A stretch of 30,154 nt of DNA, taken from assembly GCA_021151485.1 (NCBI GenBank), contig JAGKXB010000026.1:1-30154 (forward strand). Reading direction: 5' to 3'. Both the position numbers and the translations under genes were made by a program. A model generated the notes under the pieces. That model had not been told where the DNA came from. It worked only from the letters and a program-made list of their open reading frames with translations, and made no database searches. Shown piece by piece: positions 17,701 to 24,705 of this stretch (within the stretch, counting starts at the first letter, position 1; every line of letters starts with the position of its first letter). Source of the stretch: Oxalobacteraceae bacterium. Its GTDB lineage: Bacteria; Pseudomonadota; Gammaproteobacteria; Burkholderiales; Burkholderiaceae_D.

Positions 17701-20700
17701 TTAATCGACATTTTTATCAAAGCAGAAGCGAGCGCGTCGCCTATTTCGGCAACTACTCACGTTTCGCCACTGGCCGTGCAAAATGCAACTGTGTTAGACA
17801 AAAGTGTTCCTTTGCTTGATTCGCAATACCTATTTTTGCCAACGTATTTTATTACCAATTCCAGCTCTTTGTGTTCATATGTGGAGCTAAAAGGCCCGCT
17901 CGACCTCGATGTTGCGAACGCTGCCTGGAAGAGGCTGATTGAGCGTCATCCTGTCTTGCAGATCGGCTTTCAATGGCCTGGAAAAAAATCGGCAACTTTT
18001 TCTGATGTTAAAGTAGATTTTGTTCGTGATTACACTGCGCCCCGCATTCAATGCACGGATATTCGTGCGGTATCAGATAAAGATGCGGTAATTCTGCAAG
18101 CGTTCAACGAACAGCTAAATCGCCAGTGGAACATGGAACAGTGGCCTCTGCACGAGTTCTCGCTATACCAAAAAGGCGACGACGAATATGTTCTGTTCTG
18201 GAGTAACGAACACATTATCTCTGATGGCCTAAGTAACCAGCAGGCGCTGCGGGAGTTTTTGCAGCTTTACACCGCTGAACTAACGGGTGCGGTAATTCCA
18301 GCGGCTGAATATGGCTCAACGGAAAAATACGTCGACCTAATCAATCGAATTAACAGCTACACCGAAAGTGAAACCCGTGCAGAGATTCCCGTGGCGTTAG
18401 CGGGTAGTTACACCTTTAATCCAGAGGGTAATCTTCGCGATCGTAGCAAAGTAAAATTTGAATGCGCCAAGCATGTACTTGATTCGACGTTAACCGAGAA
18501 GTTATTTGAGCTAACGAAACGCTCCCGTTATTCAATGAACACGCTTTTGGTAAATGCATTTATTCGAGTCATCGCACAATACGACAAGAGCAGCCAGGAC
18601 ATAACCTTGCAAATCCCTACAGGTGGACGGAATTATCCGGATTTATCGTTAACGAATACCATGGGATGTTTTGCACAGAATCTATCGCTCAGCTTCTCAC
18701 GTAATAATATTGAAGATCGGCAGCATGGACTTGAATCTGTGCAAAACACCATTAATGACTCGATTTTATATGGTGTTGACATAAAGCAAGCTCGGGATTT
18801 GACTGCGCTTGTTAAGCAAATGCCGTTAACCGAGCAGAACCTGTTGCCAAAACATGCGGTTGACTTAATGCTGGGAGCTGTTAAATCGAATTTGTATTTC
18901 CCTTACACCGGACAGACAGGTATTGAATCTTGTTACGGTGATATTCAAGTAGTGCAATACACCGCAGGGACCTCTAATTCTCCGGGTAGTATTGATTTAC
19001 TTCAGGAAATTTTCGATGGGCAGCTACATATCTTTGTAAACTATGATGCGAGCTTCTTCTCGTCTGCCTTAATCAACAGCTTGGTTTCCGACTATATAGC
19101 AAGTCTGGAGTCATTTATCGCACAAGATTTTGTGGCGGATTCGGTAACAGCGTTGGCCCCTGTGGATGGGTTACCGCAAATCGCCATTGTGCTTGAGCAT
19201 GCCAACAAGGTACTTAATGCGTCACTGACAATCGGCGATGTCGATAAGGATCTCGAGGCAGATCTTGGCTTTGATTCCATCGATAAAATCAAACTGGTTA
19301 CACAGTTGTATACCTGGAATAAAACAATCAATCGCTCTGCGTTAATCAAGTGTCGTAACTTAAGCGAAATGATTGCGGCCATTCAACACGGCGCTTCTAT
19401 CGGTGGTGCGCAAGCAGCGCCTGCTACTGTGTCGAGTAAGTCGGTAGCAGTTGCAGAAACGAATGTGAATTTTGACGGTTCATTTCTGACTCCCATCGAG
19501 CGCATCGTTCATCAGGCGCAAGCAACGCCGGATGCAGTGGCGGTGACTAACCAATACGGCCAATCTATCACTTATCGAGAGTTAGATACTCAATCCAATA
19601 AGATCGCTCGCGTGCTAAGAGAGCAGGGCATTGGCTCAGCAGATTTTGTAGGTGTTATTTCTAATCGTGGTCCATTGATGCTGGTGGGGATACTGGCGAT
19701 TTTAAAATCCGGTGCAGCCTATGTCCCTATTGATCCAACCTATCCAGCGGGAAGAATGAATTACATTTTAAAACACGCACGGATTAAAACGCTTGTGACA
19801 GATCCAGCGCTAATTAATGTGCTCGACGAATTGTTTCCAGCGGATAAAGAAAATAGAACCGAAGGCACAGTACTTGAATCGATTGTATTGTTAGGTGATG
19901 CGAATCAGGGGCAATGCGAAAGTTTTGGAAAAATTGTCAATAACGTTGTAACTGCAGCTTCCTGGGGCGCTCTGTCCGGTGAGCGAGTAGAGCTATCGAT
20001 AGATCCGCAGGATAACATGGTAGTACTGTTTACCTCAGGCTCTACCGGCAATCCCAAGGGCGTCGTATTGAATCATGAGGGTTATAACAATCGTCTTGAA
20101 TGGCATCAGAAGCTATTCCAATTGCGCCCGGGCGAAAAAGTTGCCCAGAAGACATCCTGCTGTTTCGATGTGTCTTTGTGGGAATTATTTTGGCCGCTGA
20201 TGTTCGGCGGTATCGTAAGTGCAGTGGAAAAAGACACTGTATCCAATCCCTGGGAATTTGCGGATTGGCTTGAAGCGGAATCGATCAACATTGCTCATTT
20301 CGTTCCGTCGATGTTTGGTGCATTTATTTCCAACATTGATACCGAGAAACACCGGTTTAAATCCTTGCGTTGGCTGGCATTCTCTGGCGAAGCTCTAGCT
20401 ACCAATACCGTCCAACAATGGATAGATGCCTATCAATTGGATGTGGGTTTGTGCAATTTATATGGCCCAACCGAAGCATCTATCGATGTCACTTATCACG
20501 TTATTAGTGAGCGCCCAGGGGATGCAGTTCCTATCCCGATTGGAAAAGCGATTGACAATGTTTCTCTGGTTATTATCGATCAGGATGGTAATCAAGTTAA
20601 ACCGGGTGAAATGGGCGAGCTATGTATTGGTGGTATCCAGGTTGCAAAAGGATATCTCTATGAGCCGCAATTGACTGCAAAGGCGTTTATTGCCAACAAG

Positions 20701-22473
20701 TTCGGCTCGGTTCCCGGCGCCACTCTGTACAGAACGGGTGACCTTGCGACAGAAAACGAAGATGGTTCTTTTAATTACCATGGTCGTATTGACAGTCAGG
20801 TAAAAATTCGGGGCTTCCGGGTGGAGCTGGGTGAAATAGAAAATATAGCCTCCAGCCACAAAAATATTAATGAGGCAGCGGTGTTACTCGTTAATCAGGG
20901 CGGCACAGATAAGTTGATTATGTGGTATGCCGGAACGCAGACCGCTGAAGCAGAGATAAAATCGTTTATCAACGAACGTTGTCCTGATTACATGGTGCCC
21001 CATTTTATCTTTTGGTCAGAAGCTGCCTTGCCGAAAAATAGCAATGGAAAGCTTGATCGAAAAGTGTTGCTAAACCAATTACAGGTGAATGCAGAAAGAA
21101 AGTCCGAATCAAAATCAGCAGTGCCTGCAGATGATAAAGTGCTGCCTGTTGGTCCTGCACAAAAATGGATTTTTTCCTATTTCGATGCACCGTACAAATG
21201 GTACGGGATTAGTCAGCTTCATTATCGCAAGACACTGAATATTGATTGCTTCCAGTCAGCAGTAAATGTATTGGTAGAAAAGCACGCTGAATTGCGCACG
21301 ATATTTGGCCGGGAGAGCGGAACCTGGGTACAGAAAATTCTTGCGCAATGCCCGGTACTTGAGGTTATCCATCATCAATCAACATTAAGCGGTGATGAAT
21401 TATCAGATTCTATCCAGGAGCTCGCCTATGCAATGGCGGAGAGTTTGCAGTACGATCAATGGCCTTTGTGCAAGTTTGCGGTAATTAGCCTGCAAGATGG
21501 TTCAAGCAAGATATTGTGGGTAGCACATCACTTAATGTCTGACCTGGTTTCCGGCCAGGTGTTAAGTCGACAATTGTGGTTGGTCTATGCCGGTCTGGTT
21601 GCCAACTCAACCTATGACCCGTCCATATTTTCATCTTCTACTTCTTATCCTGTCTATGTAGAAGAGCTTCAATCGGCATTCGCTATTGAGTCTTCTGAAT
21701 ATAAAAATCTAGTGAGCTATTGGAAGAAACAGACGGCGGGAATAAAGAGGTGTATAGAAATACCTTATGACCATCGCCGCGGGGAAAACACTGAGAGCTC
21801 GGATGCGCGAATTGTAATTGCTATGGAGAAAAATGTTGTGGATTTCCTACAGCGGAATGCTTGTGAATTCTACGAATGTAATTTGTACCCTTTACTTTGC
21901 GCACCGGTTTACAAGTTGATGGCCAACTTGCTCAAGCGTCCCCAGATAGTTATTAGCCACAAGCTGAATGCCAGAAATATTGGAGATCCAACAAGGAACT
22001 ATTTCAATTGTGTTGGGAATTTTGCCGTTAATGCACCACTAAACATCAGTATTAAAAAGCAGGATCGGCTTGGTGTTGTTATCAATGCAATTAAGGACGG
22101 CCTTGCTGGTATGCCTATGGGCGGTGCAAGTTATGACTGGGTGTCAAGCGCGCTCCCTGCGGAGATATATCCAGACAGTAACCTCACGAATATTCGAATA
22201 AATTATCTGGGTGATATAACTGCTGGAGAAAGCGAGGATTTCTATGTAAATGAAAAGGAAATAAATCAACGTTTATCCTTCGCTGATCAGAAGAGAACCA
22301 GTTTGGTGGAGTTTTTCTTCTATACGAAAAATAAGGTGACCTATCTTGAAATATCCTATTCCAACAATTTTTATACCCTGAAAACAATGGAAGAAGTAGG
22401 GCTGCAATATCAGTCCATTTTGAGTGACTTGGTCGCTGAAGCTAGAGCGTCCATGACTACCGCAGTAGATTAA
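11710..22473 (+). CDS. Trans-AT PKS-NRPS hybrid, KS-KR-ACP-KS-ACP-C-CP-A-C
   Basis: This 3587-residue megasynthase should continue the chain from the preceding PKS. I chose ATG at 11710 because GGAG at 11699-11702 lies 7 bases before it and the upstream stop ends at 11708; an in-frame start at 11668 inside the previous gene is less likely. Domains: basic docking helix (about 1-30); KS3 (34-460; Cys207, His342, His382); KR2 (about 650-1110; GGLGGLG at 892, Ser1020, Tyr1033); ACP5 (Ser1198); KS4 (1287-1725; Cys1457, His1592, His1639); ACP6 (Ser1958); C1 (about 2035-2460; EHIISDG, catalytic-type His2168, first His replaced by Glu2167); CP7 (Ser2523); A (about 2591-3120; LFTSGSTGNPKG, YGPTE, Lys3114 in NGKLDR). 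The pocket residues read DVWHASLIDK, close to serine codes. C2 (about 3145-3580) has HHLMSD at 3273-3278 with Leu where Gly is usual, and NYLGD at 3498 as in epimerization domains. No AT, carrier domain after A, thioesterase or reductase is present. KS4-ACP6 leaves a beta-ketone. Substrate is a motif-based prediction; the role of C2 is open. Confidence 0.95.
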   Translation: MSLNEKNKRELLAKLLQKKISAKANTQLAKKYPEDVIAVVGLSGRYPMADNVEMFWDNLVAGRDCVTEIPEERWNPEAFKRGSDIDSARARGGFIADVDKFDPQFFGIAPREAISMDPQERLFLQTAWHTIEDAGYTPKTLANSSGKVGVFVGVMNSNYSILGASLWSETHKTDQNYMCNPMFWSLANRVSYTLNFNGPSLAVDTACSSSLTAIHLACESIRRNECEVALAGGVNLILHPAQMEVLAKRGMLSPTGKCHSFGKGADGFADGEGVGAVLLKPLNQALQDGDNIYGVIRGSSLNSGGKTSGYTVPNPVAQANLIATVVKKSRIDPGSISYIEAHGTGTALGDPIEIRGLAKAFGSATAEKQFCALGSVKANIGHLEAAAGISGITKILLQMKHETLVPTINSNEESEYIDLKNTPFYLQKETSSWALGKKKLAGISSFGAGGSNTHIILQSFDIPEQSHAEIPCVIPVSVSHKQQLPTYVQSLIMWIERNKATKHFNLVNVSHTLLDGRQDMAVRLAMVANNIDELLEKLHGFMRGDRNIENLFEGTAETPDSKQEFAFTAYKSEELISFARKWVIGEVKKPIALLKDFHPKRISLPGYPFLKESYWVPRTPAEVNANESVAFAKENSKVSPVHSAVASVSQHVGDMYLAPVWVDKPLKNNDAGNSLSNVLVFSNDTGDYPAIARQFSQAHFVALGDMYSYDSKNNFTVRQDHLEDMELLLSAASKAKPLDAIVYAWKNSAIEANEKNGTAESLYAGIQPLLNLVKRIINSSKNPLPKLIVWSVDSGCLSDLSSLAYSGFVKSVKAEQKDLDIKHVSFEGNQEHSLEYQLRALAAELADSESGSVVVKHRGQRRAVERIDSIEPASEIGSNDWVKQKGTYLITGGLGGLGKVFAKRIASVGGVKLALTGRSALTESNKQFLETLREKNNEVVYYSCDITSEADVHVLFEKITSRFIKLNGIIHSAGVIKDCLINRKNWADFKSVIDTKIKGAFNLDQESAAMPLDFFVMFSSVSSVLGNIGQTDYAFGNAYLDELCRWRNNLKDKKLRSGKSISINWPIWEDGGMKIEKNILNAMKESVGIIPLSEPQGLSIFNDIMQSSFAQVMPLHGVLTRLNTTLQHYNAYEPSALTEKTITSAAVTPAIPNLVPGAAGQLAQLLDEKLREMISRAIQLPKDRIDPNKVFGDMGFDSIVLREFAANFKAMLDIELSPAVFFSSNTLNKMKQHLLAEHLSSLQKVLVPSGVSAGYIGSQERGGASLVQNASEGQSTYQQSAQPSYNEPVAIIGMDGMFPGAENLDVFWKNLSECVDPISEIPPLRWRWQDHYGSTFGAANKSNSKWGGFMPHIEYFDHHFFDLSANEAIHMDPQQRLFLQTVWKTIESAGYNATELKGNNVGVFVGVEFSDYRDYLDRNGVRYNAEMVIGNSLNMIPNRVSYYFDFNGPSEAVDTACSGSLVAINRAVRSIQSGESRMAIAGGVSVILSPKTMIGTSQLNIYSPDGRCKTFDKNANGYVKGEGVAAVLLKPLKAAIEDGDNILAVIKGTAVNHGGRSNSITAPNPAAQARLLFKAYSEAGIGAERVSYIELHGTGTNLGDPVEVEGIKSAFSMLATSSGAPISKFNYCGIGSVKSNIGHLEPAAGIAGVIKVILSMKARELPSNLHFTDLNPLIKLENSPFYIVDKKRDWVRTLDSEGRELPLVAGVSSFGFGGTNAHLVLEEYIAPHQHSIEQSSYLFVLSAKTSAQLDESARNLITYVDSPARANTSLRDFIFTLQVGRVPMDERLAFTVSNWQDLREKLGAYLTGTLDHIDCRSSKASNHIPVQDLLDDSLQGYILQSGNYRQLAKWWLLGVNFNWQLLYTNASAQKINLPTYPFAKTRCWIDVIVSETMVAEPVSAPLAAVMPAQFVAAAPVVTTNVVSTIPALVREKVSQLVDVSVAELADDAHLAADIGLDSIKMMSLINELISSRPEAELEYFNNLGMNSIVGQAQTISGLIDIFIKAEASASPISATTHVSPLAVQNATVLDKSVPLLDSQYLFLPTYFITNSSSLCSYVELKGPLDLDVANAAWKRLIERHPVLQIGFQWPGKKSATFSDVKVDFVRDYTAPRIQCTDIRAVSDKDAVILQAFNEQLNRQWNMEQWPLHEFSLYQKGDDEYVLFWSNEHIISDGLSNQQALREFLQLYTAELTGAVIPAAEYGSTEKYVDLINRINSYTESETRAEIPVALAGSYTFNPEGNLRDRSKVKFECAKHVLDSTLTEKLFELTKRSRYSMNTLLVNAFIRVIAQYDKSSQDITLQIPTGGRNYPDLSLTNTMGCFAQNLSLSFSRNNIEDRQHGLESVQNTINDSILYGVDIKQARDLTALVKQMPLTEQNLLPKHAVDLMLGAVKSNLYFPYTGQTGIESCYGDIQVVQYTAGTSNSPGSIDLLQEIFDGQLHIFVNYDASFFSSALINSLVSDYIASLESFIAQDFVADSVTALAPVDGLPQIAIVLEHANKVLNASLTIGDVDKDLEADLGFDSIDKIKLVTQLYTWNKTINRSALIKCRNLSEMIAAIQHGASIGGAQAAPATVSSKSVAVAETNVNFDGSFLTPIERIVHQAQATPDAVAVTNQYGQSITYRELDTQSNKIARVLREQGIGSADFVGVISNRGPLMLVGILAILKSGAAYVPIDPTYPAGRMNYILKHARIKTLVTDPALINVLDELFPADKENRTEGTVLESIVLLGDANQGQCESFGKIVNNVVTAASWGALSGERVELSIDPQDNMVVLFTSGSTGNPKGVVLNHEGYNNRLEWHQKLFQLRPGEKVAQKTSCCFDVSLWELFWPLMFGGIVSAVEKDTVSNPWEFADWLEAESINIAHFVPSMFGAFISNIDTEKHRFKSLRWLAFSGEALATNTVQQWIDAYQLDVGLCNLYGPTEASIDVTYHVISERPGDAVPIPIGKAIDNVSLVIIDQDGNQVKPGEMGELCIGGIQVAKGYLYEPQLTAKAFIANKFGSVPGATLYRTGDLATENEDGSFNYHGRIDSQVKIRGFRVELGEIENIASSHKNINEAAVLLVNQGGTDKLIMWYAGTQTAEAEIKSFINERCPDYMVPHFIFWSEAALPKNSNGKLDRKVLLNQLQVNAERKSESKSAVPADDKVLPVGPAQKWIFSYFDAPYKWYGISQLHYRKTLNIDCFQSAVNVLVEKHAELRTIFGRESGTWVQKILAQCPVLEVIHHQSTLSGDELSDSIQELAYAMAESLQYDQWPLCKFAVISLQDGSSKILWVAHHLMSDLVSGQVLSRQLWLVYAGLVANSTYDPSIFSSSTSYPVYVEELQSAFAIESSEYKNLVSYWKKQTAGIKRCIEIPYDHRRGENTESSDARIVIAMEKNVVDFLQRNACEFYECNLYPLLCAPVYKLMANLLKRPQIVISHKLNARNIGDPTRNYFNCVGNFAVNAPLNISIKKQDRLGVVINAIKDGLAGMPMGGASYDWVSSALPAEIYPDSNLTNIRINYLGDITAGESEDFYVNEKEINQRLSFADQKRTSLVEFFFYTKNKVTYLEISYSNNFYTLKTMEEVGLQYQSILSDLVAEARASMTTAVD

Positions 22474-22521
22474 AAAATGAATGCAATTGGCTTTCACAAT
22501 TAACAAATTAAGGTCTCTATC

Positions 22522-23361
22522 GTGGAAATGAAAAAATTATTCAAATGCGGAATGCTGGGATTCATGTGTTTTATGACAGGGCAACATGTCGCTCATGCAG
22601 AACAAATGTCTGGTAATGAGATAGTTGCTACCTCTGAGGATCGGTACATTGGAAAGACGCAGAGGTCTGATTCCACAATGATTATGATTAACTCAGATGG
22701 AAAAGAGCGCGTCAGACGAATGAGTATGATTAGGAAAAATTTTGGCGAAAATCTGAAAGATCAGAAAGCCATTTATTTCTTTAACTATCCCGAGGATATT
22801 AAGGACACAAGTTACTTGAGCTTTGATTGGATTGAGGAAGGGAAAGACGATGACTCATGGTTGTATTTGCCGGCGCTTAAAAAGGTAAAACGGTTGGCTG
22901 CTGCAGACCAATCAGATCCGTTTCTCGGAAGTGATTTTACCTACGCCGATATAAAGACGTCGCGCAATAACTATTGGGATTACTCAATCATTAAAGACAG
23001 CGAAATGGTTGATGGACATGATTGCTGGGTTCTTGAGGGGCTTCCAAAAAATGGAAATGACGACAAGGTCATTAAGGAAACGGGGTACAACAAAATTCAT
23101 CTCTGGGTTAGGAAAGATAACTTCATTAAGGTCAAGGGCACTTTCTGGGTTGTAAAAGGGAAAAGGATAAAATATTTCGAGGCAAAGGAAGTTGAGAAAA
23201 TCAATGATATTTGGACTGCGAAGGTAAATAAAATTACCACTACTAAAGGCGGAGCGACTGAACATTCTACCGTGATAAAAATAGAAAATGTTCGCTATGA
23301 AGAAGATATTGATGATGCCAATTTTACGCCATTAAAAATGTCGCGAGGCATTGCGAGATGA
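22522..23361 (+). CDS. LolA-like outer-membrane lipoprotein-sorting family protein
   Basis: This 279-residue protein has an N-terminal signal peptide, hydrophobic to about residue 26 with likely cleavage after AHA. The mature part looks like the single-domain LolA/LolB-fold proteins annotated as outer membrane lipoprotein-sorting protein. Recognisable features are the SWLYLPALKKVKRL stretch, the DPFLGSDFTYADI segment and a C-terminal beta-rich part ending in FTPLKMSRG. Relatives are periplasmic and are often encoded with MMPL/RND pumps, where they are thought to carry hydrophobic ligands. GTG at 22522 is favoured because AAGG at 22510-22513 is 8 bases away; ATG at 22528 is an alternative two codons later. 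It begins 48 bases after the PKS-NRPS and overlaps the next gene by 4 bases, so the two are probably translationally coupled. The ligand is unknown; transport of the cluster product is inferred. Confidence 0.85.
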   Translation: MEMKKLFKCGMLGFMCFMTGQHVAHAEQMSGNEIVATSEDRYIGKTQRSDSTMIMINSDGKERVRRMSMIRKNFGENLKDQKAIYFFNYPEDIKDTSYLSFDWIEEGKDDDSWLYLPALKKVKRLAAADQSDPFLGSDFTYADIKTSRNNYWDYSIIKDSEMVDGHDCWVLEGLPKNGNDDKVIKETGYNKIHLWVRKDNFIKVKGTFWVVKGKRIKYFEAKEVEKINDIWTAKVNKITTTKGGATEHSTVIKIENVRYEEDIDDANFTPLKMSRGIAR

Positions 23362-24692
23362 TCTTTCGAGGTAAAAATCTTTCAATCGGTGCCCTGCTTT
23401 ATGGAATTGTTCCTCTTGTTAGCGCAGATGATTCTGCGCTTTCCTACAGTGGCTTTTTAATGGAGGAGGTAGGTAACAGCTATCAGCACGAAGAGTTTGA
23501 GTGGTCAAAAATAAGTTCTACAGCAAATTTAAATGTAGATGCCTACTTTTCATCGTCCTGGAGCGCTAAGTTAAACCTCCAGGGAACCTATGACGCGGCC
23601 TATAAATTTGAAGGGCGCAGCACGTTCTCAAAAGAAACTCTGGACGTCTATGAGAAAGACTTTCGCATCAATGAGGCTTATACCGATATAGATGTCAACT
23701 CCTGGTTGAATGTTCGGTTTGGGCGCCAGTTTTTTGGATGGGGTGAAAGTAATAGCGAACAAATAAGCGATATTGGTAACCCGCGTGATTTGCGCGAACT
23801 CGGTCTACAAAATGTTAAGGATATTCGTCTCCCCGTCGGGGCGACAAAGTTCACTGTATATAGCACTTCTTGGGAATATAACCTTATAGCAGTGCATGAG
23901 GCTCGAGTGGATGAGTTGGGGGCGGAAGGTTCTGAATTCGACCCTTTTTTGGCCTTTCGCGAGCGCCTTATGATTTTATCTGCGGATGAACCTGATTCAG
24001 ATCTGGATGACACGGGAGTACTGAGCAGATTGTTTATGTCAAATGATTGGGGGGATATCAGCTTCTTTGCCGCCCGACAATTTGAAGGATTTCCGCTGCT
24101 GCTCTTTAAGGGGGTAAATGCGGATACACAACAATTGATATTTCAGCCTGAATATAACCAGCTAAAATCCTATGGATTTTTTGGCAATGTAATCGATGGC
24201 TCATGGCAGCTGAAATATGATTTTGCGCGAACGTTAAAGAAACCTCACGATATTAAAATTATTGAGTATTTGGTTCCGCAGCTACAAACAAAGCCAATGA
24301 GCTCAGTCATATCTTTTCAAGAAAAGAACATCGTTAAAGGTATGCTCGGTATTGAATACAGTGGCTTTACTGATACTCAGGTTTCGTTGGAGTACATCGA
24401 GAGTTACATAGAAGATCACACAGAAATGTTAAGGGAGGAGAAGTATGAACGGAAAATATCAACATATATCTCTCGCACCTTCTCAAATGGAAACATTACC
24501 TCTTCACTTTGGATGAATCATCTTATTAGCGACAATGCCAACATTTTCAGAATTGACGTTTCGTATAACTATGATGATGACATCAAGTATTTTATAGCGC
24601 TTAGTGGAATCGAAGGAGCCAGGAGGGGCGCCTATTATTATGATTACGACGAGGTGGACAGGTTTGCAATCGGCGTGAAAGTGTCATTTTAA
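23358..24692 (+). CDS. DUF1302-like outer-membrane beta-barrel protein
   Basis: This 444-residue protein has a signal peptide (1-23, cleavage after VSA). The mature chain is rich in alternating hydrophobic strands and ends in VKVSF, the terminal Phe typical of outer-membrane barrels. The segment GRQFFGWGES followed by GNPRDLRE resembles the conserved core of the DUF1302 family. That family is commonly longer, so this one may be shortened. The start overlaps the preceding stop as ATGA at 23358-23361. With the RND pump and the LolA-like protein it would supply an inner-membrane, periplasmic and outer-membrane set. A porin-like exit channel or a lipid acceptor are both possible; the sequence does not decide. 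Confidence 0.75.
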   Translation: MIFRGKNLSIGALLYGIVPLVSADDSALSYSGFLMEEVGNSYQHEEFEWSKISSTANLNVDAYFSSSWSAKLNLQGTYDAAYKFEGRSTFSKETLDVYEKDFRINEAYTDIDVNSWLNVRFGRQFFGWGESNSEQISDIGNPRDLRELGLQNVKDIRLPVGATKFTVYSTSWEYNLIAVHEARVDELGAEGSEFDPFLAFRERLMILSADEPDSDLDDTGVLSRLFMSNDWGDISFFAARQFEGFPLLLFKGVNADTQQLIFQPEYNQLKSYGFFGNVIDGSWQLKYDFARTLKKPHDIKIIEYLVPQLQTKPMSSVISFQEKNIVKGMLGIEYSGFTDTQVSLEYIESYIEDHTEMLREEKYERKISTYISRTFSNGNITSSLWMNHLISDNANIFRIDVSYNYDDDIKYFIALSGIEGARRGAYYYDYDEVDRFAIGVKVSF

Positions 24693-24705
24693 GGAAATGA
24701 TAAAT

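Noticed and set aside
23678..24013. Antisense open frame of 111 codons within the barrel gene
   Set aside because: It lies fully opposite a gene with clear signal peptide and barrel features, has a low-complexity Ser/Arg-rich translation and no ribosome site; a shadow frame.
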